Shown here: positions 8,022 to 16,175 of the stretch, piece by piece
Layout: each line of letters begins with the position of its first letter
Position numbering within the stretch: position 1 is the first letter of the stretch
Source of the DNA: Avipropionibacterium sp050157065
GTDB lineage: Bacteria > Actinomycetota > Actinomycetes > Propionibacteriales > Propionibacteriaceae
DNA: 64,000 bases
NCBI GenBank assembly: GCA_050157065.1
Contig: CP189573.1
Reading direction: 5' to 3' (one strand)
Program-made: the position numbers and the translations under genes
The notes under the pieces: model-generated
Databases searched by the model: none
Told to the model about the DNA's origin: nothing
What the model saw: only the letters and a program-made list of their open reading frames with translations

Positions 8022-9122
8022 ATGAACCGGCGCCCCACCATCAAGACCGTGGCCGAGGCCGTCGGAGTCTCCACCTCGACCGTCTCCAACGCCTACAACC
8101 GGCCCGACCAGCTGTCGGCGAAGCTGCTGGCGCGGATCAAGGCGACCGCCGAGGAGCTCGGCTACCCCGGCCCCGACGCCGCCGGCCGCAGTCTGCGCAG
8201 TGGCCGGGCCGGCGCAGTCGGCATCCTGCTCACCAACACGCTGTCGTACGCGTTCTCCGACCCGTACGCGGTGCGGTTCCTGGCCGGAGTGTCACAGGCG
8301 GTCGAACCCACCGACACCAGCCTGGTCGTGCTGCCACCCTCTCCGGAGGCGGTGCAGCGGGCCCACATCGACGCGATCGCCACCTTGTGCATCCCCAGCA
8401 GCCACCCCGCGACCCGGGCCGCGGCGGCGCGGGGCCTGCCCATCGTCGGGACGACGCTCCCCGATCAGGCCGCCGACCCGACCGGGACCGACGACCCGAC
8501 CGGCACCGACGACCCGACCGGGACCGCTGGGCCCGGCCGGGCACCGGGGTCGTACGTGGCGATCGACGACCGGGAGGCCGGTCGGCTGATCGGTCGCCAC
8601 CTCGCCCGGCTGGGGCACCACCGGGTGACGGTCCTGCTCGACACCAGTACCCCGTACGGGTCGGCCGGGACCGAGGTCGGGCCCGCCGAGATCCTCGACC
8701 CCGAGTGCTGGGCCCGCTGGCTCGGCCTCCGCGAGGCCATGCCCGGGGCGGAACTGAGTGCGGTGTCGGCCGGCCACAACTCGTACGAGTGCGGGCAGGC
8801 CACCGCGGCGGCGGTGCTGGATCGCCAGGACCGCCCCACCGCCGTGGTCGCGGTCAGCGACGTGCTGGCACTCGGCTTCATCGACGCGATGCGTCGACGC
8901 GGCCTGGACCCCGGACGCGACCTGTCGGTGGCCGGGTTCGACGACATCACCGGAGCCGAGGCAGCCGGCCTGACCACGGTCCACCAGCCGATCGAGGACA
9001 AGGGCCGCCTGGTGGGCGAACTGCTGCTCGCTCCCGGCGCCGAGCCCCGACGGGTGCTGCTGCCGATCGACCTCGTCGTCCGGTCCTCGACCGGACCCGC
9101 GCCCACCCCGTCCCGCAGCTAG
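8022..9122 (+). CDS. LacI-family transcriptional regulator
   Basis: 366 residues. The N-terminal helix-turn-helix and hinge are typical (TIKTVAEAVGVSTSTVSNAY, then LLARIKATAEELGY), followed by a periplasmic-binding-protein-like sensor domain with AVVAVSDVLALGFIDAMRRRG and the C-terminal LSVAGFDDI motif. Residues about 150-165 carry a threefold in-frame repeat, DPTGTD-DPTGTD-DPTGTA, inserted in a surface loop of the sensor domain; this is unusual. GGAGAAGGAG ends about 10 nt before the ATG. A strong palindrome 45 nt upstream is the likely autoregulatory site. No sugar gene follows directly, so the ligand and regulon are unknown. Confidence 0.9.
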   Translation: MNRRPTIKTVAEAVGVSTSTVSNAYNRPDQLSAKLLARIKATAEELGYPGPDAAGRSLRSGRAGAVGILLTNTLSYAFSDPYAVRFLAGVSQAVEPTDTSLVVLPPSPEAVQRAHIDAIATLCIPSSHPATRAAAARGLPIVGTTLPDQAADPTGTDDPTGTDDPTGTAGPGRAPGSYVAIDDREAGRLIGRHLARLGHHRVTVLLDTSTPYGSAGTEVGPAEILDPECWARWLGLREAMPGAELSAVSAGHNSYECGQATAAAVLDRQDRPTAVVAVSDVLALGFIDAMRRRGLDPGRDLSVAGFDDITGAEAAGLTTVHQPIEDKGRLVGELLLAPGAEPRRVLLPIDLVVRSSTGPAPTPSRS

Positions 9123-9167
9123 CCCCGCTGGATCCGAGGACCCGAGACCGCGAGAGGAGGAAGACCC

Positions 9168-9377
9168 GTGTACAACATCATCGACGTCGCCGGCCCCAGT
9201 CGGCGACTCAGCCAGTCAGCCCTGCCCGATGCCCCTGTCGTCCCGGAGCCGGAGCGGCCCCACGGCCGACGGCTGACCACCCGACTGGCCACCGCACTGC
9301 GAGCCCTGGCCCGCCACGAACTGCGGCTGGCCAATCGGATCGACCCTGCGTACCGGCCGGGACTGCCCCTGGCCTGA
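9168..9377 (+). CDS. Small basic protein of unknown function (69 residues)
   Basis: A short reading frame with GTG start and a strong ribosome-binding site, GAGAGGAGGAA ending 6-7 nt upstream, placed 45 nt after the LacI gene on the same strand. The product begins MYNIIDVAGPSRRL and has an Arg/Leu-rich amphipathic middle (RRLTTRLATALRALARHELR). No family is recognised. The Shine-Dalgarno spacing and codon composition like its neighbours are the only support. Confidence 0.5.
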   Translation: MYNIIDVAGPSRRLSQSALPDAPVVPEPERPHGRRLTTRLATALRALARHELRLANRIDPAYRPGLPLA

Positions 9378-9456
9378 AGCCCCCGCCGGCGGGCGGCCCG
9401 CACGGTCCCCGCCGCGCCTCACCCGCCACGGGCAGGTTGCGGCCTACCGTGGCCCG

Positions 9457-10347
9457 GTGACTTCCCCAACGGACCGCTACGGCGGCGACGTCCTGGCCCG
9501 CGGCTGGCAGCGTGCCGGCAAACCGACCTCGGTCAAGACCGTCGTCGAGGTGGGCATGGTCGTCGAGGACGTGACGACCGGGTTCTGCGGTGCGGTGACG
9601 CGCTGGGAGAACGGTCTGGTCGTCCTCGAGGACCGCCGCGGCAAGCAGCGCAGTTTCCCGCTCGGGGCAGGCTTCTGGATCGACGGCAAGCCGGTCGCCC
9701 TGCAGGCCCCCGTCCGCAGACGGACCGGTGCCGCGGCCATGCGGTCGGGTACCGGGGCGTCGGCGCGTACGGCCTCGGGCTCGCGCAACACCGGGCCCGA
9801 GAAGGCGAAGGTCGCGCTGCCGAGCCGGGTCTACGTCGAGGGCCGCCACGACGCCGAACTGGTCGAGAAGGTGTGGGGCGACGACCTGCGCCACGTCGGC
9901 GTCGTCGTGGAGTACCTCGGTGGCATCGACGACCTGACCGGCATCGTCGCCGACTTCGCCCCCGAGCAGGGTCGGCGCCTCGGCGTGCTGGTCGACCACC
10001 TGGTCGCGGGCAGCAAGGAGTCGCGGATCGCCGAGCAGGTCCGCAGCGGGCCGCACGGCGAGTACGTGATGGTGACCGGCCACCCCTTCATCGACATCTG
10101 GCAGGCGGTGAAGCCGACGTCGGTCGGCATCCCCGGCTGGCCCGACGTCCCGCGTGGCACCGACTGGAAGTCCGGCACCTGCGCCCGACTCGGCTGGCCG
10201 CACGCCGACCAGGCCGACATCGCCCGGGTGTGGCAGCACATCCTGTCGAAGGTGTCGGGCTGGGGCGACCTCGAGCGCCCGCTGCTGACCGAGGTGGAGC
10301 GGCTGATCGACTTCGTGACGATGGACCACGAGGTCGGCGAGCCGTAG
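9457..10347 (+). CDS. DUF3097 domain-containing protein
   Basis: 296 residues. The sequence matches the actinobacterial DUF3097 family: an N-terminal beta-rich part (VGMVVEDVTTGFCGAVTRWE) and a C-terminal part starting RVYVEGRHDAELVEKVWG, which looks like a TOPRIM-type strand with a conserved Glu, then DHLVAGSKESRIAEQV and VTGHPFIDIWQAVKP. A Ser/Ala/Gly/Arg-rich linker of about 25 residues joins the halves. The family sits next to hemW in many actinobacteria, as here, converging with it across 19 bp. Its biochemical role is not established; a nucleic-acid role would be inference from the TOPRIM-like strand. TACCGT at 9445-9450 lies 6 nt before the GTG, so the transcript may be leaderless. Confidence 0.85.
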   Translation: MTSPTDRYGGDVLARGWQRAGKPTSVKTVVEVGMVVEDVTTGFCGAVTRWENGLVVLEDRRGKQRSFPLGAGFWIDGKPVALQAPVRRRTGAAAMRSGTGASARTASGSRNTGPEKAKVALPSRVYVEGRHDAELVEKVWGDDLRHVGVVVEYLGGIDDLTGIVADFAPEQGRRLGVLVDHLVAGSKESRIAEQVRSGPHGEYVMVTGHPFIDIWQAVKPTSVGIPGWPDVPRGTDWKSGTCARLGWPHADQADIARVWQHILSKVSGWGDLERPLLTEVERLIDFVTMDHEVGEP

Positions 10348-10366
10348 CGCGGTCGGCGGGCGCAGG

Positions 10367-11638
10367 TCAGTCGAGCAGGTCGACGACGATCCCGTCGGCC
10401 AGCAGACGTCCCGACAGGGTCAACGACAACCGCCCCCGCCCGTCCCCGACGTCCCCTTCCCCGACGTCCCCGTCCCCGTCCCCGACGTCCCCGTGCACGA
10501 CACCGTGCCCGGCCGCCACGATCGCCGGCACCCGGGCCCGCTCACTCTCGGTCAACAGGGACAGCTCGAGCCCGTCGGCGAGCCGCAGCCCGAGCATGAT
10601 CAACTCGACCCGGCGGGTGCCGGCGTCCAGCAGCTCGCGCGCCTGGGCCGGCGACTCGCCCGCCATCACCCGGGCCGCCCAGGCCGCGGGATGGCGCAGG
10701 TTCCACCACCGCACCCCACCGGCATGGCTGTGGGCGCCCGGTCCGACCCCCCACCACGGGTCGGACCGCCAGTAGGCGATGTTGTGTCGACAGCGGTGCC
10801 GTTCGTCGGTCGCCCAGTTGCTCACCTCGTATGCGCGAAATCCCTTGCCCACCAGGGTTTCCTCGGCCTGCAGGTAACGCTCGGCCTGGACGTCGTCGTC
10901 GATCATGGCCAGCTCGCCGCGCCGGATCCGGCCCGCCAGCCGGGTCCCCTCCTCCACGATCAGGGCGTAGGCGCTGACATGATCAGGTTCGGCGGCCAAG
11001 GCGCTGTCGAGGGTGGTCTGCCAATCGGCTGCGGACTCCCCGGGGGTGCCGTAGATCAGGTCCAGGCTGACCGAGTCGAACCCGGCGGCCCGCGCCTCGG
11101 CGACGACCTCGACGGCCCGGCCGGGGGTGTGCTCCCGGTCGAGCACCCGCAGCACCTGCGGCACCGCGGACTGCATCCCGAACGAGATCCGGTTGAACCC
11201 GGCCTCCCGCAACTGCGCCAGGTCGGCCGCGGTCACCGAGTCGGGGTTGGACTCGGTGGTGACCTCGACATCGGGTGACAACCCGAACCGGTCGTCGATG
11301 GCGGCCAGCACCGCGGCCAGGTCGGCGGGCGGCAGCAGGGTCGGCGTACCGCCACCGAAGAAGACCGTCGACACCCCGGCCACCTCGGGCAGCACCCGTC
11401 GTGCGAGGTCGAGCTCGGTGACCGCCGCGGTGGCCCAGGTGTCGCGGCTGGCGCCCGGGCCGGTGCCCAACTCGGCCGCGGTGTAGGTGTTGAAGTCGCA
11501 GTAGCCGCATCGGGTCCGGCAGTACGGGACGTGGACGTACACCGACAGCGGCCGGCCCGCCACCTCGGTCAGCGCGGCGGCCGGCAGCGTCCCGTCGAGC
11601 GGGGCTGGGTCGCCGTCGGGCGGAGGGCCGGGAGTCAC
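10367..11638 (-). CDS. hemW: HemW-type radical SAM protein (heme chaperone; formerly annotated coproporphyrinogen III oxidase)
   Basis: 423 residues. VYVHVPYCRTRCGYCDFNTY carries the CxxxCxxC cluster motif followed by the extra Cys-lacking F typical of HemW rather than HemN, and FFGGGTPTLL is the SAM-binding glycine-rich motif. The C-terminal HemN_C domain includes YEVSNWA and HNIAYWRSDPWWGVGPGAHS. Near the C-terminus a repetitive Gly/Asp/Val segment (GDVGDGDGDVGEGDVGDG) is inserted in a normally compact region. The GTG start has no Shine-Dalgarno site, but TAGGGT at 11645-11650 lies 6 nt upstream, suggesting leaderless initiation. It belongs to the lepA-hemW-hrcA series of the window, although 8 kb of other genes now separate it from lepA. 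Confidence 0.92.
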   Translation of the reverse strand: MTPGPPPDGDPAPLDGTLPAAALTEVAGRPLSVYVHVPYCRTRCGYCDFNTYTAAELGTGPGASRDTWATAAVTELDLARRVLPEVAGVSTVFFGGGTPTLLPPADLAAVLAAIDDRFGLSPDVEVTTESNPDSVTAADLAQLREAGFNRISFGMQSAVPQVLRVLDREHTPGRAVEVVAEARAAGFDSVSLDLIYGTPGESAADWQTTLDSALAAEPDHVSAYALIVEEGTRLAGRIRRGELAMIDDDVQAERYLQAEETLVGKGFRAYEVSNWATDERHRCRHNIAYWRSDPWWGVGPGAHSHAGGVRWWNLRHPAAWAARVMAGESPAQARELLDAGTRRVELIMLGLRLADGLELSLLTESERARVPAIVAAGHGVVHGDVGDGDGDVGEGDVGDGRGRLSLTLSGRLLADGIVVDLLD

Positions 11639-11664
11639 CGTTCGACCCTACGTGGCCGACGCGA

Positions 11665-11677
11665 GGCGATCATCGCC
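11665..11677. promoter_or_regulatory. Inverted repeat between hemW and the sugar ABC operon
   Basis: GGCGAT-C-ATCGCC is a perfect 6-bp inverted repeat with a 1-nt centre, located in the 86-bp divergent region. It could be an operator for the transporter operon, whose likely -10 hexamer TAGGCT is at 11711-11716. Short GC-rich palindromes arise often by chance here, so support is modest. Confidence 0.35.
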
Positions 11678-11724
11678 GACGGGATGCTGCCCGGCCATAG
11701 AAAATTCAACTAGGCTGTTTCCTC

Positions 11725-12642
11725 GTGACGAAAGCACGGCACCGGGTGCGGGCCCCTCGCACCCCACGAAGCCTGCGGCGGGGTGAGACCCCGCTCGCGT
11801 GGGCGTTGTTGGCACCCAGCCTGGCCGGGATCGCCGCGTTCCTGGTGCTGCCGATCTTCGTCGTGACGTGGCTCAGCTTCCACACCTGGGACCTGCTCAG
11901 CCCGATCGCCTGGGTCGGCCTCGACAACTGGATCAGCATCCTCAGCGAGCCGACCTTCGGCCACTCGATGCTGGTCACGGTGCTGTTCGTGCTGATGGTC
12001 ATCCCGACCCAGACGGCGCTCGGCCTGCTGATGTCGCTGCTGCTGTCGCGCGGGTTGCCCGGGTCACCGGTCTTCCGGGTGCTGTACGTGATCCCGTGGA
12101 TCTGTGCCCCGCTGGCGCTCGGCGTGGTGTGGAAGTGGATCTTCGCCCCGTACGACGGCGCGCTGAACGCGCTGCTCGGCACAGGGGTCGAGTGGCTGAC
12201 GACCCCCGAACTCGCGCTGCCGGTGGTGGCCACGGTCAGCATCTGGTCCCAGGTCGGGTACGTGACGCTGTTCTTCATGGCCGGCCTCGCCGGGATCCCG
12301 CAGCAGTTCCTGGAGGCGGCCGCGCTCGACGGGGCGAACGCCTGGCAGACGCTGTGGCACGTCAAGGTGCCGCTGCTGGGGCCGACGCTGTTCTTCGTCC
12401 TGGTCACCGGTGTGATCTCCAGCTTCCAGGCGTTCGACCAGATCTACGCCCTCACCCCGAACGGTGGACCGCAGCGGGCGACCGACGTGATCGCCGCCCG
12501 GATCTACCTCGAGGCGTTCGGTGGCGCGTTCAACTTCGGCCGGGCCTCGGCGATGGCGCTGGTGCTGTTCGTGGTGCTGATCATCGTCACCGTCGCCCAG
12601 CAACGGTTCTTCGCCAAGCGGGTGACGTATGACCTCAGTTGA
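11725..12642 (+). CDS. Carbohydrate ABC transporter permease, MalF type (CUT1 family)
   Basis: 305 residues with about six membrane helices, the first at roughly residues 27-47. The EAA loop EAAALDGANAWQTLWHVKVPLLGP, which docks the ATPase, is intact. It pairs with the next gene, overlapping it by 14 bp, and with the downstream lipoprotein binding protein; the set is a typical CUT1 importer for di- or oligosaccharides. No ATP-binding subunit is in the operon, as in actinobacteria that use a shared MsiK-type ATPase. A GTG start follows TAGGCT (11711-11716) by 8 nt without a ribosome-binding site, so leaderless transcription is likely. Confidence 0.92.
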   Translation: MTKARHRVRAPRTPRSLRRGETPLAWALLAPSLAGIAAFLVLPIFVVTWLSFHTWDLLSPIAWVGLDNWISILSEPTFGHSMLVTVLFVLMVIPTQTALGLLMSLLLSRGLPGSPVFRVLYVIPWICAPLALGVVWKWIFAPYDGALNALLGTGVEWLTTPELALPVVATVSIWSQVGYVTLFFMAGLAGIPQQFLEAAALDGANAWQTLWHVKVPLLGPTLFFVLVTGVISSFQAFDQIYALTPNGGPQRATDVIAARIYLEAFGGAFNFGRASAMALVLFVVLIIVTVAQQRFFAKRVTYDLS

Positions 12643-13519
12643 GCCCCCATCCCGAGCACGGTCGTCGATCGCCGTCCCCGTCCGGTTCGCCGGTCGCCGG
12701 GTGTCGCCACTGTCGGCCGTGATCACGTACGCGGTGTTGCTGCTCGGTGCGGTGATCACCGTGGGGCCGTTCCTGCTCAGCTTCGCCACCTCGCTGAAGT
12801 CACCACAGCAGTTCGCCTCCGAAGGCGCGCTGGCGCCGCCCGATCCGGTGAGCACGGTGAACTACGCCCGGCTGTTCGCCGAGCGCGGCTTCGGCTCCCC
12901 GGTCGCGGTCACCGCCCAGGTGGTCGCGGTGCTCCTGGTCGGGCAGTTGCTGTTCTCGATCATGGCGGCCTACGCCTTCGCGCGGATGGAGTTCCGGGGT
13001 CGCGACACGCTGTTCTGGATCTACCTGGCAACGATGATGGTGCCGCAGGTGGTGACGGTGATCCCGCTGTACACGATGTTCACCCAACTCGGCCTGCGGA
13101 ACACGTTCTGGTCGCTGGTGCTGCCGTTCGTGTTCGGGTCGCCGTACGCGGTGTTCCTGCTGCGCGAGTACTTCCGCGGCATCCCCGAGGACATCCTGTC
13201 GGCCGCCCGGGTCGACGGGGCCGGCAGTTGGCGGATCCTGTGGCTGATCGTGGTGCCGCTGTCGAAGCCCATCATCGCCACCCTCGCGATCATCACCGTG
13301 GTGACCCACTGGAACAACTTCATGTGGCCGTTGATCATCACCACCGGACCCGACTGGCAGGTGATCACGGTCGCCACCGCTGCACTGCAGACCCAGTACA
13401 ACGCCAACTGGACGCTGGTGATGGCCGCCACCACCGTGGCGATGGCACCACTGCTGATCCTGTTCGCAATCTTCCAACGCCACATCGTCAACTCGATCTC
13501 GCTGACGGGATTCAAGTGA
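12629..13519 (+). CDS. Carbohydrate ABC transporter permease, MalG type (CUT1 family)
   Basis: 296 residues. The N-terminal cytoplasmic segment is followed by six predicted membrane helices, the first around residues 31-52. The EAA motif SAARVDGAGSWRILWLIVVPLSKP is present, and HWNNFMWPLIIT is the typical penultimate loop of MalG-like permeases. The start overlaps the MalF-type gene by 14 bp, indicating coupled synthesis of a heterodimeric channel. The substrate is unknown; the secreted beta-helix gene and the oxidoreductase downstream suggest a polysaccharide breakdown product. Confidence 0.92.
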   Translation: MTSVEPPSRARSSIAVPVRFAGRRVSPLSAVITYAVLLLGAVITVGPFLLSFATSLKSPQQFASEGALAPPDPVSTVNYARLFAERGFGSPVAVTAQVVAVLLVGQLLFSIMAAYAFARMEFRGRDTLFWIYLATMMVPQVVTVIPLYTMFTQLGLRNTFWSLVLPFVFGSPYAVFLLREYFRGIPEDILSAARVDGAGSWRILWLIVVPLSKPIIATLAIITVVTHWNNFMWPLIITTGPDWQVITVATAALQTQYNANWTLVMAATTVAMAPLLILFAIFQRHIVNSISLTGFK

Positions 13520-13628
13520 GCAGCCGATCCCCGTCCCGCAACGCACAGTCCCACCTGCACGTCGTCAACCCGCAGTTCATCAGCACCGAGTTCGTCAACA
13601 CCGAGTTCGTCAACACCAAGGAGCAGTC

Positions 13629-14999
13629 ATGACCACCCACCCGTTCTCCCGCCGTACCCTGCTCGCCGGTGCCGGCACCGCCGGCCTGGCGGTCGCCGGG
13701 CTCGCCGCCTGCTCCCCGGCACAGCAACAGCAGCAGAACCCCGGTGGCGAGGGCTCCGGCGAGGGCGGTGGGCTCACCGGCACCGTCACGATCCGGCTCT
13801 GGGACGAGCAGGTGCAGCAGGCGTACGAGGCCGGCCTGGCCGCGTTCGCCGAGCAGGAACCCGGCATCACCGTCACCACCACGCTGGTGCCGTGGGCCGA
13901 CTACTTCACCAAGCTGCGCACCGACGTGGGCGGTGGCAACGCCGACGACATCTTCATGATCAACGGCTCCTACATCGAGCCCTACATCACCAACGGCAAC
14001 ATCATCGAGATCGGGGCCGACTTCGACGACCTCAAGGCCGACTGGATCCAGCCGGCGGTGGAGCAGTACAGCTCCGACGGCAAGCTGTGGGGTGTGCCGC
14101 AGTTGACCGACGGTGGCATCGCGATCTACTACAACGCCACCCTACTCAAGGATGCCGGGCTGACACCCGACGACCTGGCCGACCTCAGCTGGGGCGGCTC
14201 GGCCGACACCTTCTTGCCGGTGCTGCAGAAGCTGACCGTCGACGCGGCCGGCAAGCGTGGCGACGAGGCAGGCTTCGACGGCACCAAGCCCGGCACCTGG
14301 GGCTACTCCGCCGCCCAGGACCTGCAGGGCATCTACTACAACTTCCTCGGGTCGGCCGGCGGCGACTTCCAAGGGCCCGACGCGGAGTTCATCTTCGACT
14401 CCGAGGCCGGCCGGGTCGCCTTCGGCTACCTCGTGGACCTGATCAACAAGCACCACGTCTCCCCCGCCGCGTCCAACACCAACGACAACGGCGACTTCAC
14501 CCGCGACCAGTTCCTGCAGGGCAAGATCGCACTGTTCCAGTCCGGCATCTACAACCTGAAGAACGTCGCCGACGGCGCCGAGTTCGAGTGGGGCATCGTG
14601 CCGATGCCGGCCGGTCCGGAGGGCCGGATCTCGGTGGTCAACAACGTCGTGGTGGCCGGCAACGCGGCCAGCAAGAACCCGGAGGCCACGGCGGCGGTGC
14701 TGCGCTGGCTCGGCTCGGCCGAGGGTGCCACCCACATCGGGACGACCGGTGCCGCACTCCCGGCGGTGGCCGGGGCCCAACAGGGGTTCACCGACTACTG
14801 GGCCGAGCAGGACGTCGACCCGTCGCAGTTCGCCGAGCAGGGCAAGGGAGAGTCCATCGGAGCTCCCACCGGCCCCAACTACGGGGCGGCGCTGGAGGCA
14901 TGGAAGCCGTTCTTCAACGAGATGTTCCTCGGCCGGATGCCGGTGGCCGAAGCCCTCACACAGGCACAGGAGGCGGCCAACAAGGCGATGGCCGGCTGA
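13629..14999 (+). CDS. Sugar ABC transporter substrate-binding lipoprotein
   Basis: 456 residues. The N-terminus combines a twin-arginine-like signal (SRRTLLAGAGTAGLAVAG) with a lipobox LAAC, so the mature protein should begin with a lipidated Cys near residue 28 and be anchored outside the membrane. A Gln/Gly/Glu-rich linker follows, then an extracellular solute-binding family 1 domain (TVTIRLWDEQVQQAYEAGLAAF, LWGVPQLTDGGIAIYYNATLLKDAG). It completes the importer encoded by the two permease genes. The 109-bp gap from the permease gene contains a 15-bp direct repeat (about 13583-13612) and ends with AAGGAG about 6 nt before the ATG. Confidence 0.93.
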   Translation: MTTHPFSRRTLLAGAGTAGLAVAGLAACSPAQQQQQNPGGEGSGEGGGLTGTVTIRLWDEQVQQAYEAGLAAFAEQEPGITVTTTLVPWADYFTKLRTDVGGGNADDIFMINGSYIEPYITNGNIIEIGADFDDLKADWIQPAVEQYSSDGKLWGVPQLTDGGIAIYYNATLLKDAGLTPDDLADLSWGGSADTFLPVLQKLTVDAAGKRGDEAGFDGTKPGTWGYSAAQDLQGIYYNFLGSAGGDFQGPDAEFIFDSEAGRVAFGYLVDLINKHHVSPAASNTNDNGDFTRDQFLQGKIALFQSGIYNLKNVADGAEFEWGIVPMPAGPEGRISVVNNVVVAGNAASKNPEATAAVLRWLGSAEGATHIGTTGAALPAVAGAQQGFTDYWAEQDVDPSQFAEQGKGESIGAPTGPNYGAALEAWKPFFNEMFLGRMPVAEALTQAQEAANKAMAG

Positions 15000-15042
15000 A
15001 GGCCGCTACGCTGCAACCCGACCGACGAAGGAGTCCCCCCCC

Positions 15043-16065
15043 ATGTTTGGTGTCCCGTCAAGAACGTTTGGTGTCCCGTCCAGAACGTCTGGTGTCCCGT
15101 CCAGAACGTCTGGTGTCCCGTCCAGAACGTTTGGTGTCCTGCCCCGACTGTTCGGTGCCCTGCTGCTGGTGCTCGCCGGCCTGACGACAGCACCGAGCGC
15201 CGGCGCGGCCGAACCGGTCACGCACGTGTACGTCGCACCGGACGGGGGTGCCGCCGGCGACGGCACCCGCGGCAACCCGTTCGGCAGCCTGGCCCGGGCG
15301 AACGCCCACCTGACCGCACTGGCTCCGGACACGGCGGTGCAGGTGCACCTGCAGCCGGGTGAGTACCTCGAGGTCGGAACGCGATGGACGTACCACTCGA
15401 CACACCCGACGACGATCGGCGCCGACGGCGGGATCGCGACGTTCAACGGGCAGGACGACTTCGCCGACTACATGGTCAAGATCATTCCGACCACGGCGCG
15501 GGCGGACATGAACCTGACCGTACGGAACCTGCGCTTCACCCACGCCACCAACGGCCTGCAGGTGAAGGGCGCCACCGACGTCACCCTCGACGACCTCCGG
15601 TTCGACCACATCGGTACGGCGTTCTCCCCGGTCGGGACCGGCTACGCCGCGTTGAGCATCCAGAACGTCGACGGGGTCGTGGTCAACCGGCCGGTGTTCA
15701 GGAACCTGGTCAACGTCCCCGAGCAGCTGGCCCTCGTCCACGCGATCTACGCCGCGAACGACGCCGACAACGTGACCGTCACCGACGTCGACATCCTGCG
15801 GGTCTCGGGCGACCCGTTGCGGTTCCGCAACGGCTCGGACAGCTTCCACGTCCTGGGCGGCACGATCCGCAACGCCGGCGAGTTCACCGCGTTCTCGGAG
15901 TGGTTCGACCAGACCCGCAACGAGGCGCGCTCGCGCGACGCACGACTGGTCGGGGTGTCGGTGTCGGGCGGCTTCGACTCCGAGCTGCAGACGGGCCGTA
16001 CCGCCTGCTTCCAACGGTTCACCCTCGTTCCGGTCGACCCCTGCTACATCACCGACCTGCCCTGA
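15043..16065 (+). CDS. Secreted right-handed beta-helix protein with a repeat-expanded signal peptide
   Basis: 340 residues. After a signal peptide whose hydrophobic core is LFGALLLVLAGLTT and whose likely cleavage is after PSAGA, the mature part begins VTHVYVAPDGGAAGDGTRGNPFGSLA, the usual opening of pectate-lyase-like parallel beta-helix proteins, followed by irregular beta-helix coils rich in N, V and D. Family members include polysaccharide lyases and hydrolases; no catalytic residues can be assigned with confidence. The signal n-region is abnormally long because FGVPSRT is repeated four times, encoded by 21-bp tandem repeats. GAAGGAG precedes the ATG by 9 nt. Position after the sugar importer suggests it prepares its substrate outside the cell. 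Confidence 0.75.
   Translation: MFGVPSRTFGVPSRTSGVPSRTSGVPSRTFGVLPRLFGALLLVLAGLTTAPSAGAAEPVTHVYVAPDGGAAGDGTRGNPFGSLARANAHLTALAPDTAVQVHLQPGEYLEVGTRWTYHSTHPTTIGADGGIATFNGQDDFADYMVKIIPTTARADMNLTVRNLRFTHATNGLQVKGATDVTLDDLRFDHIGTAFSPVGTGYAALSIQNVDGVVVNRPVFRNLVNVPEQLALVHAIYAANDADNVTVTDVDILRVSGDPLRFRNGSDSFHVLGGTIRNAGEFTAFSEWFDQTRNEARSRDARLVGVSVSGGFDSELQTGRTACFQRFTLVPVDPCYITDLP
15046..15129 (+). repeat. Four tandem 21-bp repeats at the start of the beta-helix gene
   Basis: Copies at 15046-15066, 15067-15087, 15088-15108 and 15109-15129, each starting T(T/C)TGGTGTCCCGTC and encoding FGVPSRT or SGVPSRT; a fifth degenerate copy follows. The period is a multiple of 3, so copy-number change would keep the frame while altering the signal-peptide n-region. 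Confidence 0.9.
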
Positions 16066-16096
16066 ACACGTCTGATCGGTCCGTGACCCACTGCTC

Positions 16097-16108
16097 GCAA
16101 TCGCTTGC
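16097..16108. promoter_or_regulatory. LacI/GalR-type operator candidate upstream of the Gfo/Idh/MocA gene
   Basis: GCAATCGCTTGC has half-sites GCAA and TTGC around a central CG, symmetric at 10 of 12 positions, the classic architecture of LacI-family operators. It lies just upstream of TAGCGT at 16117-16122, a plausible -10, so a bound repressor would cover the -35 region. Its sequence differs from the operator at 7955, so a different LacI-family protein is implied. Confidence 0.5.
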
Positions 16109-16175
16109 ATCCCTGCTAGCGTCTGGCGTGGCCGCCGCAGCGGACGGCGGAGTCAGCCATACGTGAGGATTCATC

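Noticed and set aside
15046..15129. Repeat array considered as CRISPR
   Set aside because: Units are directly adjacent without spacers and encode protein in frame; the same holds for the arrays at 7847, 18638, 41057 and 57324.
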